DNA of 64,000 nt from Leptolyngbya sp. PCC 7375 (GCF_000316115.1 NZ_JH993797.1:5132486-5196485), one strand, 5' to 3'; counted from the stretch's first letter, positions 32,712-42,428 are shown. Translations and numbers: made by a program. The notes: generated by a model not told the origin, from the sequence alone.

Positions 32712-33491
32712 ATGATGTCTAACGTTTTATTACCCCCACCTGTGACTAATCTCCGTACGGTTTCCGATACCAAGCGAGCCTTTTACAATTACCACTCTCG
32801 TCCAATCAATTCTCTGTATCGGAGAGTGATTGAAGAGCTGATGGTGGAGATGCATCTGCTTTCGGTAAATGTTGATTTTGTTTATAACCCCCTCTATGCC
32901 CTGGGTGTGATAACTAGTTTTGATCGGTTCATGGTGGGGTATGAGCCTGAGCAGGATAAGGAGTCCATTCTTTCGGCCATCTGTCAGGCAGTGGAGGGTG
33001 ATCCCCAGCAGTATCGCCAGGATGCTGAGGCCTTGAAATCTGATCTTGCTAACCTATCGCTGAGCGATCTCAATACTCAGCTCGCCAGTGCCAAAACTAC
33101 GGATGGTAATGGTTTGCAAAACAAGCTTCACGTGGTGGCTACCCAAGCCAGTGCAAAGTACACTCGCTTGATGGCCGTGGGTCTTTACACCCTATTTGAG
33201 ACTGTTGATATATCTTCTCTGGAAGATAAGGACAGCCGCGAGGAGATGCTAAAAACCGCTGCCGAAATGCTGGCATTGCCAGCTGAAAAAGTAGATAAGG
33301 ACCTGGAGCTCTATCGGAGCAACCTGGACAAAATGGCCCAGGCTCAGGAAGTGATGAAAGATATTTTAGAAGCTGAGCGTAAAAAGCGTGAGCAGCGTGC
33401 CCAGGCTAAAGCAGACTCTCCACCGGCAGAGACGGTCGCTCCTCCTGATGTGACCGATACGTCTGATGCGCCTGAGACTGAAGAAGCTTAG
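32712..33491 (+). CDS. thf1: Photosystem II biogenesis protein Thf1/Psb29
   Basis: This 259-residue protein matches Thf1 (Psb29, Psp29), needed for photosystem II repair and thylakoid formation through FtsH protease complexes. Family stretches are VTNLRTVSDTKRAFYNYHSR, PINSLYRRVIEELMVEMHLL, VNVDFVYNPLYALGVITSFD and RFMVGYEPEQDKESIL. The C-terminal part is a coiled coil (about residues 195-235, LDKMAQAQEVMKDILEAERK) followed by an acidic, proline-rich tail. Two adjacent ATG codons open the gene. Its stop lies just outside the insertion sequence at 33500-35255, whose duplicated target begins one base after it. Confidence 0.93.
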   Translation: MMSNVLLPPPVTNLRTVSDTKRAFYNYHSRPINSLYRRVIEELMVEMHLLSVNVDFVYNPLYALGVITSFDRFMVGYEPEQDKESILSAICQAVEGDPQQYRQDAEALKSDLANLSLSDLNTQLASAKTTDGNGLQNKLHVVATQASAKYTRLMAVGLYTLFETVDISSLEDKDSREEMLKTAAEMLALPAEKVDKDLELYRSNLDKMAQAQEVMKDILEAERKKREQRAQAKADSPPAETVAPPDVTDTSDAPETEEA

Positions 33492-35263
33492 GGTTGCTCG
33501 GGTAACAACTTAAGCCGGGAAAAGCTCTACGTGCAAGGGGTTTGTCTGATGTGCTTTAGATGACCGTCTAGGCATGGGTAGCTCATTAATAGTACTGAGG
33601 ATCCATTCAAATAGGTCTGGAAATGGGTGTCCAAAGAGTCTTTGAGCAGCGGTCGTGCCATCGGGACGTTTAAGGTCAAAATTGTGAATAATGGTGAGCA
33701 CCTTCAAGGACTGTGCCGAAAAGCCACGATTGGCCTGATGACGTTGAGATAGATAGCCATTACGCCCCTCGACCGCCGAGGAGGTGCGTTGATACTTGGC
33801 ACACATCCACTGGCACCAATGGACCCAGTATTGCCGTTGAGTGTCGTCTAGCTTTAGGGTCATGGCATCTGCCATGAGCTGATCATAGGCATCACTGGTG
33901 GCCTGTTGATAGCGTGCTTTGAGATGAGGTTTGCGGGTTTTATCAGTCTGTTGAGTCCAATACACCCAGGGCAACAAGGCAGTGAGAACCCAATTTTGAG
34001 TGTCAATCTCCTGAGTTTCAGTGGCTAAGGCCTGCATCACCCACTGCCACCAGGCATGAATCCCGTTGGCGAACTGAGGAATCTGAGCTTCAAAGGTGTC
34101 AATCGCGTGTTGCGCCTTATCCCCTCCATAGAGCTTTGCTAGGTGAGTCAGGGTCGTCAACGGAGCCGCTAACTGGGTTGTTAAGTCGTCAAACAGTTGC
34201 CATTGAGCGGTATCCAGGGTGAAAGGATGAACCGATTGGCTAATATCGGCCAAGGCGCGATGATAGGTAAACTGATCTTGTTCAAGCTGTTGATATTGCT
34301 GCGTCAGCGTCTCTAGCTGGACACACAAAGTTTGTTGTTTGACCTTGGGTTTGGTTTGGTTCACTTGCTGTTGGAGGGTGTCGAGTTGTTTTTCAACCTG
34401 AGCCAGTTGACGTCCCAATGCACTCCCGATAGGACGAGCTAAGGCTCGCATTCCATGGAACAAATCGGCCACACTGACGGTGCCCAGACCAGCGATGGCA
34501 AGTTTCACTAACGCACGAGCCCCATCACTGACCATAAAGTGGCATTCCCAGTCGGACGGATGCCACCACTGCTCTAGCTGGTGACACCAGGTTTCATACT
34601 GACGATTCTCACATTCAACTTCTGTAAAGATAAACCCACTCGCCAATTCCACCAGCACCAGGATCGGCAGTCCAAAAAAGGTTTCATCTCCCCCGAGGCA
34701 GATGCCGAGTTTGTTGAGAGGTTGACATTGCTCAGATTGAGAGACTTCGTAGATGACAATGACGTCTTCAACACGGTGTTTCAATTGACGCAGGGCATTG
34801 GCTGAAACACCCACATGGGTCTCTAAATGAACCGACTTAAAAAACTCGCATAGGCTCTCGGCTCCGATACCGTGCTTTATGCCAAAGTGGTAGAGCACAC
34901 CTAGCACCAGACGTTTTAGCCAAGCTGACCCACTCGCGGTTTCCCACAGGTCCGATTCTGCATACTGGTTGCGACGCTCTATCCCCTGCTGATGACGGTG
35001 CACACTGCTTTTACTGATGCCAAGCGCCGACGCTATCGACTCGATGCCCAGATGTGTTTCCGTTTTGATATAACCAGCCACTTTTTGGCTGCGCTCTCGT
35101 ATAGTAAGACTCATCGTTCCCGATTTTGTTTTGCATCGGACACGATACACGGCTCTGAGCATTGCTGCAGAGCTATTTTTTGGGCCATCGCAATTCAATG
35201 TGCTTATTTATACGCTCTCTAAGACCTGCTCGTTTCCCGGCTTAAAGAGTTACCCGGTTGCTC
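33492..35263 (-). mobile_element. Complete insertion sequence (1756 bp, 33500-35255) with 8-bp target duplication
   Basis: Terminal inverted repeats GGGTAACAACTTAAGCCGGG (from 33500) and, on the other strand, GGGTAACTCTTTAAGCCGGG (from 35255) match at 20 of 23 positions, both continuing AAA. The direct repeat GGTTGCTC flanks the element at 33492-33499 and 35256-35263. One transposase gene fills it on the minus strand, its stop inside the left inverted repeat. All parts are intact, so the element may be active or recently inserted. The IS family is not certain. Confidence 0.9.
33510..35114 (-). CDS. Transposase (DUF6399-type)
   Basis: This 534-residue protein has an N-terminal helix-turn-helix (ESIASALGISKSSVHRHQQG) for end recognition and a DDE-like core: Asp in LGGDETFFGLPIL, Asp in HFMVSDGARALVKLAIAG, and Glu in SSAVEGRNGYLSQRH. 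A coiled stretch lies between (LAQVEKQLDTLQQQVNQTKP). This layout is that of the DUF6399 proteins found in cyanobacterial insertion sequences. The ATG at 35114 (MSLTIRERSQK) is preferred; the frame remains open to 35198. It lies wholly within matching inverted repeats, which confirms the role. Confidence 0.88.
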   Translation of the reverse strand: MSLTIRERSQKVAGYIKTETHLGIESIASALGISKSSVHRHQQGIERRNQYAESDLWETASGSAWLKRLVLGVLYHFGIKHGIGAESLCEFFKSVHLETHVGVSANALRQLKHRVEDVIVIYEVSQSEQCQPLNKLGICLGGDETFFGLPILVLVELASGFIFTEVECENRQYETWCHQLEQWWHPSDWECHFMVSDGARALVKLAIAGLGTVSVADLFHGMRALARPIGSALGRQLAQVEKQLDTLQQQVNQTKPKVKQQTLCVQLETLTQQYQQLEQDQFTYHRALADISQSVHPFTLDTAQWQLFDDLTTQLAAPLTTLTHLAKLYGGDKAQHAIDTFEAQIPQFANGIHAWWQWVMQALATETQEIDTQNWVLTALLPWVYWTQQTDKTRKPHLKARYQQATSDAYDQLMADAMTLKLDDTQRQYWVHWCQWMCAKYQRTSSAVEGRNGYLSQRHQANRGFSAQSLKVLTIIHNFDLKRPDGTTAAQRLFGHPFPDLFEWILSTINELPMPRRSSKAHQTNPLHVELFPA

Positions 35264-36784
35264 CCCTTTCATGTTTGCTGAAGTTACCCAATAGAGGTAG
35301 TACTCTTCGTTTTGCCAGGCCTTTGTGAATTGCTCGATGGGTTCAATTGTTAGGCCTGGTGTCGGTTCTTCTAGTTTTTTGGTAAGCACCAGCAGAATTT
35401 TGGGGTGTTCAAGCATGAGCTGCTTCACCTGTCGAATCACTTCTGGATGATCAACCTCGTTGCGAACGCCCTTGAAAAATAGGGTGTAGCTACCGATGGC
35501 CTGACGTTCTGGAAAATAAAATGATCGACCAAAATAGCCGCTTAAAGATGCCATTTGAGCATCTCGGCTAGCCACGATAAATTCATCTTGGAGATTGGCC
35601 TGCCGCATGTAGGCAGCCGTAGCTCGACTCGCTGAATAGGGGATGGTGAAGTCCATCACAAACATGAAAATACCGCCTAGCAACTGAGCTATCAAAACAG
35701 TGGCAAACATGCGGTTAAACCAGTGTTGAGATGTTTGCTGTTGCTTTTCAAGGCTTGGTAAATATTGGGTGATAGCCGTGGTTGGCGGGTAGTAATGAGC
35801 TAACCATAAAGCAGCTATTAGAATGAGATAGAAGTTGCCAAAATGCCGAATAGCGCTGGGCATAAACTTGGCGTAGGTAAAGCCTAAAATAATGCCGTTA
35901 CCAAGCAAATAAAACGCCAGTGGATAGGGCTTTTTCACAAGCTTGAGACACACCAGCCAGCAAGAACCAAGGGCAAGGACGCCACAGACTAGTAGATCTA
36001 GATACTGCCGACCGTTGGGGATAATCACGTAGTAGCCGCCAAAGATACGGCCAATGGCTCGTAGTAAATGACGGATGTCTAACCCAGTGACATAGCTCTC
36101 TAGGGCTTGAGTAGCGACATAACTGGGGGGCAAGATGAAATGCAGAGCCATGGCGTAGCCCGCTATAATCAACCCGCCGCTGCATAGGATATCTAGCCAG
36201 TTATGGCGAAGTTTAGCGTCAAAGACAAGTTCTAGCCCCAGAGTAAGGGCAAGTGCGATCGCAATCAAAAACGCATACACATTAGTATTAGCCAATAGCA
36301 CCAGCAAGCCTGCCAGGGGCCAATAAGCCCGCTGTCGCTGCGGCCAAAGGGCGCAAATAGCGAATAACAGTAGCATGGCCACAGCGTAGTTGCGGGCAAT
36401 CAGCAGGTGCTCATAGAACGGCAGATAGCCAAAGGTAAACAGCCATTTCTGCCATTGAGTAAAGGGGCTACATCGCCAAATCAGCAGCACTGAGCCCATG
36501 GCCAGCAGCCAATGAAATACCTGCATGGAGACGGGATGGTCAAACAGGTGATAAAGCATCGCCACCAGCAGATGCCAAAGACCGGGGTGGGCTCGGTCGT
36601 AGCGAATATTCTCAACAAAGGCTCCCCAGGATGGACTGTCCCGCGCGATTAGCCAAACGTTCATCTCATCACGCCACATGCTGTGGTTGAGTGTGCCGAT
36701 TAGACCCAGCACAGCAATAATGATGACGGCTGTCCAGGGTGATTTATAGAGGCTGACCAGCTGGCGTGGCAAACGAAGCGTCAT
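35219..36784 (-). CDS. Polytopic membrane protein, GT-C glycosyltransferase-like; C-terminus rewritten by the IS
   Basis: This protein of about 521 residues has ten or more membrane segments and, near the N-terminus, a charged extracytoplasmic loop (LNHSMWRDEMNVWLIARDSP) with the acidic pair typical of GT-C enzymes that use polyprenyl-phosphate sugars. The acceptor is unknown. The last codons (GNSLSRETSRS) are read from the insertion sequence. Removing the element and one target copy restores MKGEQP and a stop, overlapping the end of thf1. The start could be ATG 36784 or 36811, both overlapping the upstream membrane gene. Two further GT-C-like genes precede it on the same strand. Confidence 0.7.
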   Translation of the reverse strand: MTLRLPRQLVSLYKSPWTAVIIIAVLGLIGTLNHSMWRDEMNVWLIARDSPSWGAFVENIRYDRAHPGLWHLLVAMLYHLFDHPVSMQVFHWLLAMGSVLLIWRCSPFTQWQKWLFTFGYLPFYEHLLIARNYAVAMLLLFAICALWPQRQRAYWPLAGLLVLLANTNVYAFLIAIALALTLGLELVFDAKLRHNWLDILCSGGLIIAGYAMALHFILPPSYVATQALESYVTGLDIRHLLRAIGRIFGGYYVIIPNGRQYLDLLVCGVLALGSCWLVCLKLVKKPYPLAFYLLGNGIILGFTYAKFMPSAIRHFGNFYLILIAALWLAHYYPPTTAITQYLPSLEKQQQTSQHWFNRMFATVLIAQLLGGIFMFVMDFTIPYSASRATAAYMRQANLQDEFIVASRDAQMASLSGYFGRSFYFPERQAIGSYTLFFKGVRNEVDHPEVIRQVKQLMLEHPKILLVLTKKLEEPTPGLTIEPIEQFTKAWQNEEYYLYWVTSANMKGEQPGNSLSRETSRS

Positions 36785-38603
36785 GTAGATTATGAGACTT
36801 GGGAGCGCCATCAATCATACTGCTAACTGTCGCTGCTATTGTGCTGTTGCTGTCACCTGTTGCGCCAGCATACAGCTGTTGCTCTAGCACACAGGCATTG
36901 TTGACTAGCCAAAAGCGCGCTGTCTCTACCACTGCGCAAGGTTCAATGCGGGTCTGTAACACACTGGTATCATCCCTGACCTGTTGCACAACCCTTGCCG
37001 TTAATGGCTGATAGTTATTGGCCCAATATTGATGCTGATCTAAATAGTCAGCGGAGAAAGCGCCTTTGTTCACCAGCCAAAAATCTATGCCATAGCGATT
37101 GCTAAAGGTTGTCAGCTCAGTTTTATCGCTGGTGTAGTGGGCCTTTAATAAATCAGCCGCTCGCTGTCGGATTTGACGGTAATAGCCCAGATGAAAAGGC
37201 GTGGCATATTCAGGGGCGATCAGGGTGGAGCGTCTAGCAAAGACAGGAATATTATCGGCTTCGTAATCGATGGAGGCGATCAGGGTGTCTTGAGGTTGGG
37301 TTTGTAGATATTCATAAATCGGCGCTTCTTGGCCAGCCATGTAGAGGGTTTTGGGAAACTTTTTCAGCAATAGCGGGTAGTAGAAAAATAAGGGCACGAC
37401 CACGAGCAATATGGCGATTGGGGCCACTAACTTGAGCTGGCGGCGGCGTTTGCAAATGGCTGCTAGGATGACGGTCCAGGCGATGGCGGCCAAGATGGGG
37501 ATAGCCAGCATGATGGAGTGGCTGGTGTAGCGTCCAGGCATATGTAGCTTAAAAGCCTGAGCATAAGCGGCGATAAACCAGACCAAGCTAACCAAAATCA
37601 ACTTAGTAAAAACGTGAATTGCAGGACTTATGGCGCTTAATCCTGATGGTGAAAATCTCTTACTCCATCGCATCGGGATTAAAAATAGGGCTGCGACCAG
37701 GGTGACTGGCGTAAAAATTGTGCGCTTGAGAATGGCTCCATGGCCCCCAAACAAAACCAGCCAGTAGCGGGAGATGCCTTCTCTAAAGAAGGAGTGACGG
37801 CCTGTTGGCTGAAATTCTGGTATGGTATGTGCCTCAGCCATGGTCACCACTGGCCCAAATGCATGGTTTGCCAGAGCATAGGTGGGCAAGATGCACAGCG
37901 CGGCGAGGATGAATGCTGCGATCGCAACCCTCAGTCGGCCATGGTGAACCGTTACCCAGGGTTGAGACCACTTGGCAGGCAGGGTTGCCCAATCCACGGC
38001 GTGGGCTGCGTACAGCGTTGTTGCAACCACAGCAACCGGCGGATAGAAAAGGGTCAATAAGCCTAAAAAGACTAAACTCACCAACCACCGTCGTCGCACA
38101 AAATAAAACAACAGTGGAATTAACAGCGGATAAATAAACGCTCGCGGCGATGCTGATACGACATCGTCAGTACACCAAATATGCTGGCTTAGCATCACCG
38201 ATGCCATCACTCCAGTGGCGGGAACTGGGAAAATAGCCAGGGTTAAACCGTAGTAATAGCCCGCCGCAACCATACCCAGGAACATGGGTATCACCTTGGC
38301 AAACCACTCAGGCTGTAAATGTAGGTTGCTGGCAATGCGATAAAACAGCTTATAGCCTACGGGGGTAATAGACTGGAGATAATCAGCAATTAAATCATTG
38401 GGAAAAGCATCAGCGTCCCGCCAGCGTTCCATCCAAAACAGATAATGTCGGGCGTCATCTTGGATCACGTAATGGGCTGAAAACCCCTTCTGCATAGCTA
38501 AATAGCCATAGAAAAAGGCAAAAAAAAGGCTGAACGCCAGCCCAGGCCACCACTGTATATCCTTTTGAGGATGCTGCTGCGGACTAAATAATCTAGCCAG
38601 CAT
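36744..38603 (-). CDS. Large polytopic membrane protein, GT-C-like
   Basis: This 619-residue protein has about eleven membrane segments followed by a soluble C-terminal domain from about residue 425 (KKFPKTLYMAGQEAPIYEYL, DTLIASIDYEADNIPVFARR). The early acidic loop HYVIQDDARHYLFWMERWRD resembles the catalytic DD/DE loop of GT-C glycosyltransferases. Pfam assignment by eye is not possible. It overlaps the next gene by 41 bases or more, so the two are co-translated. The ATG at 38603 is used. Confidence 0.65.
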   Translation of the reverse strand: MLARLFSPQQHPQKDIQWWPGLAFSLFFAFFYGYLAMQKGFSAHYVIQDDARHYLFWMERWRDADAFPNDLIADYLQSITPVGYKLFYRIASNLHLQPEWFAKVIPMFLGMVAAGYYYGLTLAIFPVPATGVMASVMLSQHIWCTDDVVSASPRAFIYPLLIPLLFYFVRRRWLVSLVFLGLLTLFYPPVAVVATTLYAAHAVDWATLPAKWSQPWVTVHHGRLRVAIAAFILAALCILPTYALANHAFGPVVTMAEAHTIPEFQPTGRHSFFREGISRYWLVLFGGHGAILKRTIFTPVTLVAALFLIPMRWSKRFSPSGLSAISPAIHVFTKLILVSLVWFIAAYAQAFKLHMPGRYTSHSIMLAIPILAAIAWTVILAAICKRRRQLKLVAPIAILLVVVPLFFYYPLLLKKFPKTLYMAGQEAPIYEYLQTQPQDTLIASIDYEADNIPVFARRSTLIAPEYATPFHLGYYRQIRQRAADLLKAHYTSDKTELTTFSNRYGIDFWLVNKGAFSADYLDQHQYWANNYQPLTARVVQQVRDDTSVLQTRIEPCAVVETARFWLVNNACVLEQQLYAGATGDSNSTIAATVSSMIDGAPKSHNLHDASFATPAGQPL

Positions 38604-38820
38604 AGATCAATCGATTGAAGAATAAATAAAACATCGCGTTTGTACCAAACAATGCAAAACCCATTACGTCTATGCGGCACCTGGAAAGCCAAAAAGCGCA
38701 AATGAAATCAATGCTCTCTAGATATCAAGAGCATGCTAATGTCCTGGTGTATGGGCTCATATCAATAGTTTCCTGAACTCTGTCCTAAATCCTTAAGCTT
38801 TTGCAGAGAAAATACTGATA

Positions 38821-40485
38821 TTACTGAGCAAGAATACGGATCAAGTGTGTTTGCTCGATTTGTCCCAAAGAATCATAGGATTTTGTGATTGTAGGCAATT
38901 CATTATCTTCAATCCAGATATAGTCATTGGTACCGATTTCTTCCAGAGTATCTAATTTGTCCCCAGGGTTGGGGGTATAAAACCTGAGCAGGGTACTGCG
39001 TTTGCTGTTAAGCCCAGGGGAAAAATCGACAGCTTCAGTTTGTAAAATAGGTTGAATGTCATCCCGAATTAACAGGGCCTTCATTTCAGGATTAATGTTG
39101 CCTAAGTCGGCTGTTCCCCAGGCAATTGTTAACCCTAACCAATGCCCTAACAGCAGTAGCACAAGCCAGCTGAGCAGTATGGGTTGCTTCTGAGACTGAG
39201 ACGTGCGAAACCACAGCACGCCAGCAGCCAGCCAGCCAAGCCCCAGGCCGAGCGCAATCGGTGCATAGGGGCGAATGTCATCGGTGCCAGGCAGAATGTC
39301 TGTGACAAGTGCCAGACCACCTGTAGCTATCAATACTGTCCCCAAGACCACCAGTAGACCATTGGCAGTTGTCAGCAGGCGTTTCATGGTGATGCTAGGA
39401 GAGGACGTGAGCAATCTCTCCATGGTGTACCCGGTCAGCAGGGCTAGAAAGGGATATGTAGGAATGGCATAGTGGGGCAATTTTGTAGAAGCAAAACTCA
39501 GTAAACCCAGATATAGAAGCGGATAGAGCAGCAATAACGAAATTTGTGGCTGGCATACGTAGGTGACTTTAGCGGTGGTCTTTAGAAACCTCAGCCCTAG
39601 TAAAACGGCTGCTGCCAGGGCAAAAAAGATCCAGAGAAAATCATTGACCAGCAGGTTGAACAAATAAAACAGCGGAGATTTGACCCGGTCGGTTGTCAAT
39701 CCCTGACTGACTGGAAAATTGACGATAGCATTGATGACGGTCATGTCGTACCGTCGCCAGCAGAGCCAGAGCCAGGTTACCGTTGGCAATAGGCCGATCA
39801 ACCCACCCAAATAGAGACTCCACTGTTTTAAGTGGTGTCTACCCGAAAGCATTAGGTAGGGCAGCAAACAGGCAATGGGAACAGCGGCCAATGCACTGCG
39901 GATGAGGACTGTTATGCCCAGGGTGATGCCTGCGCCTAGGTAAAACCAATGTTTGGACCCTGCATGTTGCCTTTCTGCCGCTAGCATGAGCCAGATCGCC
40001 AGCAAAATGAGTCCTGTAAACAGAACGTCTGGGGTGGCTAAACGACTGTACTGTAGCCATAGGGGAGCTACGCCCAGAGAAAGTGCCCCCAGTAGGGCAG
40101 CAGTAGGGTTCAACAGACGGCGGCCAATGCTGTAGGTGAGCCAAAGGCAGCCAATGCTGGCCAAGACGCTGGGTAGACGTACAGCAACTTCGTGCCGCCC
40201 TAACAGCTGAATAAATAAAGCCACAACCCAATAGGGACCAGGGGTTTTATGGTGTGGTGTGGCCCAAGGATGAATCCAATCTCCCGAATCGACAATGACC
40301 CTGGCGCGACGGGCGTATAGTCCTTCGTCGTGCGCCATCAGACTCTGGTGATCAAGGTCAAAAAAACCGGCTAATAACAAGGGCACTATCCACACCAAAA
40401 GAACGAGCCAGTGCCAGTGCTCTGCTTTGATCAGGGCGGGTAATTTTGGAGCGAGCCAACCAGGTCCCAATTGCCAGCGGGTCAT
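38821..40485 (-). CDS. ArnT/PMT-family glycosyltransferase
   Basis: This 554-residue GT-C membrane enzyme of the ArnT/PMT_2 type transfers a sugar from a polyprenyl phosphate carrier. The catalytic acidic motif is HQSLMAHDEGLYARRARVIV near residue 50, then DSGDWIHPWATPHHKTPGPY, the conserved loop, and RHEVAVRLPSVLASIGCLWL. About twelve membrane segments are present, followed by a periplasmic C-terminal part (FYTPNPGDKLDTLEEIG). Its start faces the divergent paralog at 40815 across a repeat array. Confidence 0.82.
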   Translation of the reverse strand: MTRWQLGPGWLAPKLPALIKAEHWHWLVLLVWIVPLLLAGFFDLDHQSLMAHDEGLYARRARVIVDSGDWIHPWATPHHKTPGPYWVVALFIQLLGRHEVAVRLPSVLASIGCLWLTYSIGRRLLNPTAALLGALSLGVAPLWLQYSRLATPDVLFTGLILLAIWLMLAAERQHAGSKHWFYLGAGITLGITVLIRSALAAVPIACLLPYLMLSGRHHLKQWSLYLGGLIGLLPTVTWLWLCWRRYDMTVINAIVNFPVSQGLTTDRVKSPLFYLFNLLVNDFLWIFFALAAAVLLGLRFLKTTAKVTYVCQPQISLLLLYPLLYLGLLSFASTKLPHYAIPTYPFLALLTGYTMERLLTSSPSITMKRLLTTANGLLVVLGTVLIATGGLALVTDILPGTDDIRPYAPIALGLGLGWLAAGVLWFRTSQSQKQPILLSWLVLLLLGHWLGLTIAWGTADLGNINPEMKALLIRDDIQPILQTEAVDFSPGLNSKRSTLLRFYTPNPGDKLDTLEEIGTNDYIWIEDNELPTITKSYDSLGQIEQTHLIRILAQ

Positions 40486-40512
40486 GGGGAGAGGAATATG
40501 ATAGGGCGTAGT

Positions 40513-40826
40513 TATTGTGCCACTGTATAGGTTGAATTGTCGTGATTGATTCAGTGGCTATTGTGCCACTGTATAGGTTGAATTGTCGTGATTGATTCAG
40601 TGGCTATTGTGCCACTGTATAGGTTGAATTGTCGTGATTGATTCAGTGGCTATTGTGCCACTGTATAGGTTGAATTGTCGTGATTGATCAGTGGCTATTG
40701 TGCCACTGTATAGGTTGAATTGTCGTGATTGATCAGTGGCTATTGTGCCACTGTATAGGTTGAATTGTCGTGATTGATCAGTGGCTATTGTGCCACTGTA
40801 TAGGTTGAATTGTCGTGATTGATCAG
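40513..40826. repeat. Seven-copy 45/46-bp tandem hairpin repeat
   Basis: The unit starts TATTGTGCCACTGTATAGGT and ends CAGTGGC. Copies 1-3 are 46 bp (starts 40513, 40559, 40605). Copies 4-6 are 45 bp, lacking one T in GATTCAG (starts 40651, 40696, 40741). A 41-base seventh copy starts at 40786. Neighbouring units form the hairpin CAGTGGC-TATTGT-GCCACTG. The copies are otherwise identical, implying recent expansion. The last copy includes GTGATTGATCAG, the start of the downstream glycosyltransferase gene. Confidence 0.95.
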
Positions 40827-42428
40827 GTAAACGAATCCCGTCAGTTAAACCGCTCTACTGCTGTCGGTGCCCTATCTCGAATAGTCAGTCTAGATGGAGT
40901 TTGGCTTACCCTAGCGGCTGTTTTGCTGTACTGGTGGCGATTAGGCATGCTACCCCTACGGGACTGGGATGAGGGCACCATTGCCGCTGTCGCCCGAGGT
41001 ATGGCGGTCAGCGGTGATTGGATTTATCCCACACTCTATGGCGATGCCTATTTGAATAAGCCTCCTCTGGTGGAGTGGTTAATGGCGACGGGGTATCTGG
41101 GGGGCGTTTCAGAATGGACGTCGCGGTTGTTGCCAGCTCTGGTGAGTGCCCTAGCTATACCGCTGCTGTATTGGGTGGGGCGAGAAGTATTTCAGCAGCG
41201 GCGACCGGCGCTGCTGTCAGCTGGTGTGTTCTTGACGCTTCTACCCGTAGTACGTCATGGTCGCCTGGCCATGCGAGATGGGGTGGCGGTGACGCTGTTT
41301 TTGCTGTTGCTGTTGTGGGGGTTAAAGGCGCGCAAGCGACCGGCATATGCCCTGGGTGTTGGTGTTTGTCTGGGGCTGATTGCGCTAACCAAGGGGATTT
41401 TAGTGATTCTGCTGGGCGTAATCGCCCTGGTGTTTTTTGCTATACAGTTTTTTGCTATACAGACTGTGGGGTTGGGGCGACAATCTGCCAGCCACTGGTT
41501 GCTACGTAATCCTTATTTATGGCTAGGTCTGGTTTTAGGCAGTTTGCCAGTTTTACTGTGGTATGGTGCTCAGCTGCTACGCTACGGCAATGTTTACTGG
41601 CAAGGGCACTTTGTTTCTCAGTCCTTTGAACGAGTGACCTCGGCAATTGAGGATCACCAGCAGCCGCCCTGGTATTACCTGATGGAACTGCTGAAATATA
41701 GCTTTCCCTGGCTGATGTTTTGGCCTGGCGGTGTGTGCTTAGCCTGGCGACAGCGCAATCGCCCTTGGGGGCAGCTGGTTTTGGTGGGCACTGCGATATA
41801 TCTGGGGGCTATCTCTCTAATGGGTACCAAGCTACCCTGGTACATCATGCCGCTATATCCGTTTGTGGCTCTAGCCATTGGTGCCTATTTGCATCATGCC
41901 TGGGAAAAATCGCCCCGTTGGGCGATTGGTCTTTTGGCCTTAATTAGTGTGGTTGCCCTGGGTGGTGGTGTTTACTTGGGCGTGGCCGATCAGCAACCAA
42001 CGCTGATCGCCATTGGTATTGTCTTAGGGATGAGTGCGGGCTGGACAGGTTTGCAGCTATGGCGACGACGAGCGCGGTGGTGCTTGACCCTGATGATAGG
42101 CCTATACCTGACGCTGTTGCTATTGGTGGGGTCTGATTTTTGGCTGTGGGAGCTAAATGAGGCCTATGCAGTTAAGCCAGTGGCAGCGATGGTAAAACAG
42201 CATGTTCCGCCTGAAGCTGAGGTGGTAACGACGTTTAGCTATGGGCGACCGAGTCTAAATTTTTATTGCGATCGCAACATCCCTACCCTATCGAGTCAAC
42301 CTTTGCTTGATCGCTGGCAGGATAATCTTTACGTTCTTGCTGAAGTCCATCATTTAGATACGCTGCCCCCTTACCGCGAAATTGGCCGTACCGACGACAT
42401 GGTACTTGTGCAGCCAATGATCCAGTAA
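40815..42428 (+). CDS. ArnT/PMT-family glycosyltransferase (divergent paralog)
   Basis: This 537-residue GT-C enzyme of the same family as 38821-40485 has the acidic motif MLPLRDWDEGTIAAVARGMA, then SGDWIYPTLYGDAYLNKPPL and SEWTSRLLPALVSALAIPLL. About eleven membrane segments are visible. The GTG start lies within the last copy of the tandem repeat; no other start precedes the first membrane segment, and no clear ribosome site is seen. Inside the gene a 15-bp tandem duplication (41433-41462) gives FFAIQFFAIQ in a membrane helix. Confidence 0.82.
   Translation: MIDQVNESRQLNRSTAVGALSRIVSLDGVWLTLAAVLLYWWRLGMLPLRDWDEGTIAAVARGMAVSGDWIYPTLYGDAYLNKPPLVEWLMATGYLGGVSEWTSRLLPALVSALAIPLLYWVGREVFQQRRPALLSAGVFLTLLPVVRHGRLAMRDGVAVTLFLLLLLWGLKARKRPAYALGVGVCLGLIALTKGILVILLGVIALVFFAIQFFAIQTVGLGRQSASHWLLRNPYLWLGLVLGSLPVLLWYGAQLLRYGNVYWQGHFVSQSFERVTSAIEDHQQPPWYYLMELLKYSFPWLMFWPGGVCLAWRQRNRPWGQLVLVGTAIYLGAISLMGTKLPWYIMPLYPFVALAIGAYLHHAWEKSPRWAIGLLALISVVALGGGVYLGVADQQPTLIAIGIVLGMSAGWTGLQLWRRRARWCLTLMIGLYLTLLLLVGSDFWLWELNEAYAVKPVAAMVKQHVPPEAEVVTTFSYGRPSLNFYCDRNIPTLSSQPLLDRWQDNLYVLAEVHHLDTLPPYREIGRTDDMVLVQPMIQ

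Noticed and set aside
37740..38137. Plus-strand ORFs inside the GT-C-like gene
   Set aside because: Antisense frames of a long membrane-protein gene with no own signals.
40513..40826. CRISPR array
   Set aside because: The units are contiguous 45/46-bp copies with no unique spacers and no cas genes nearby; it is a tandem hairpin repeat.
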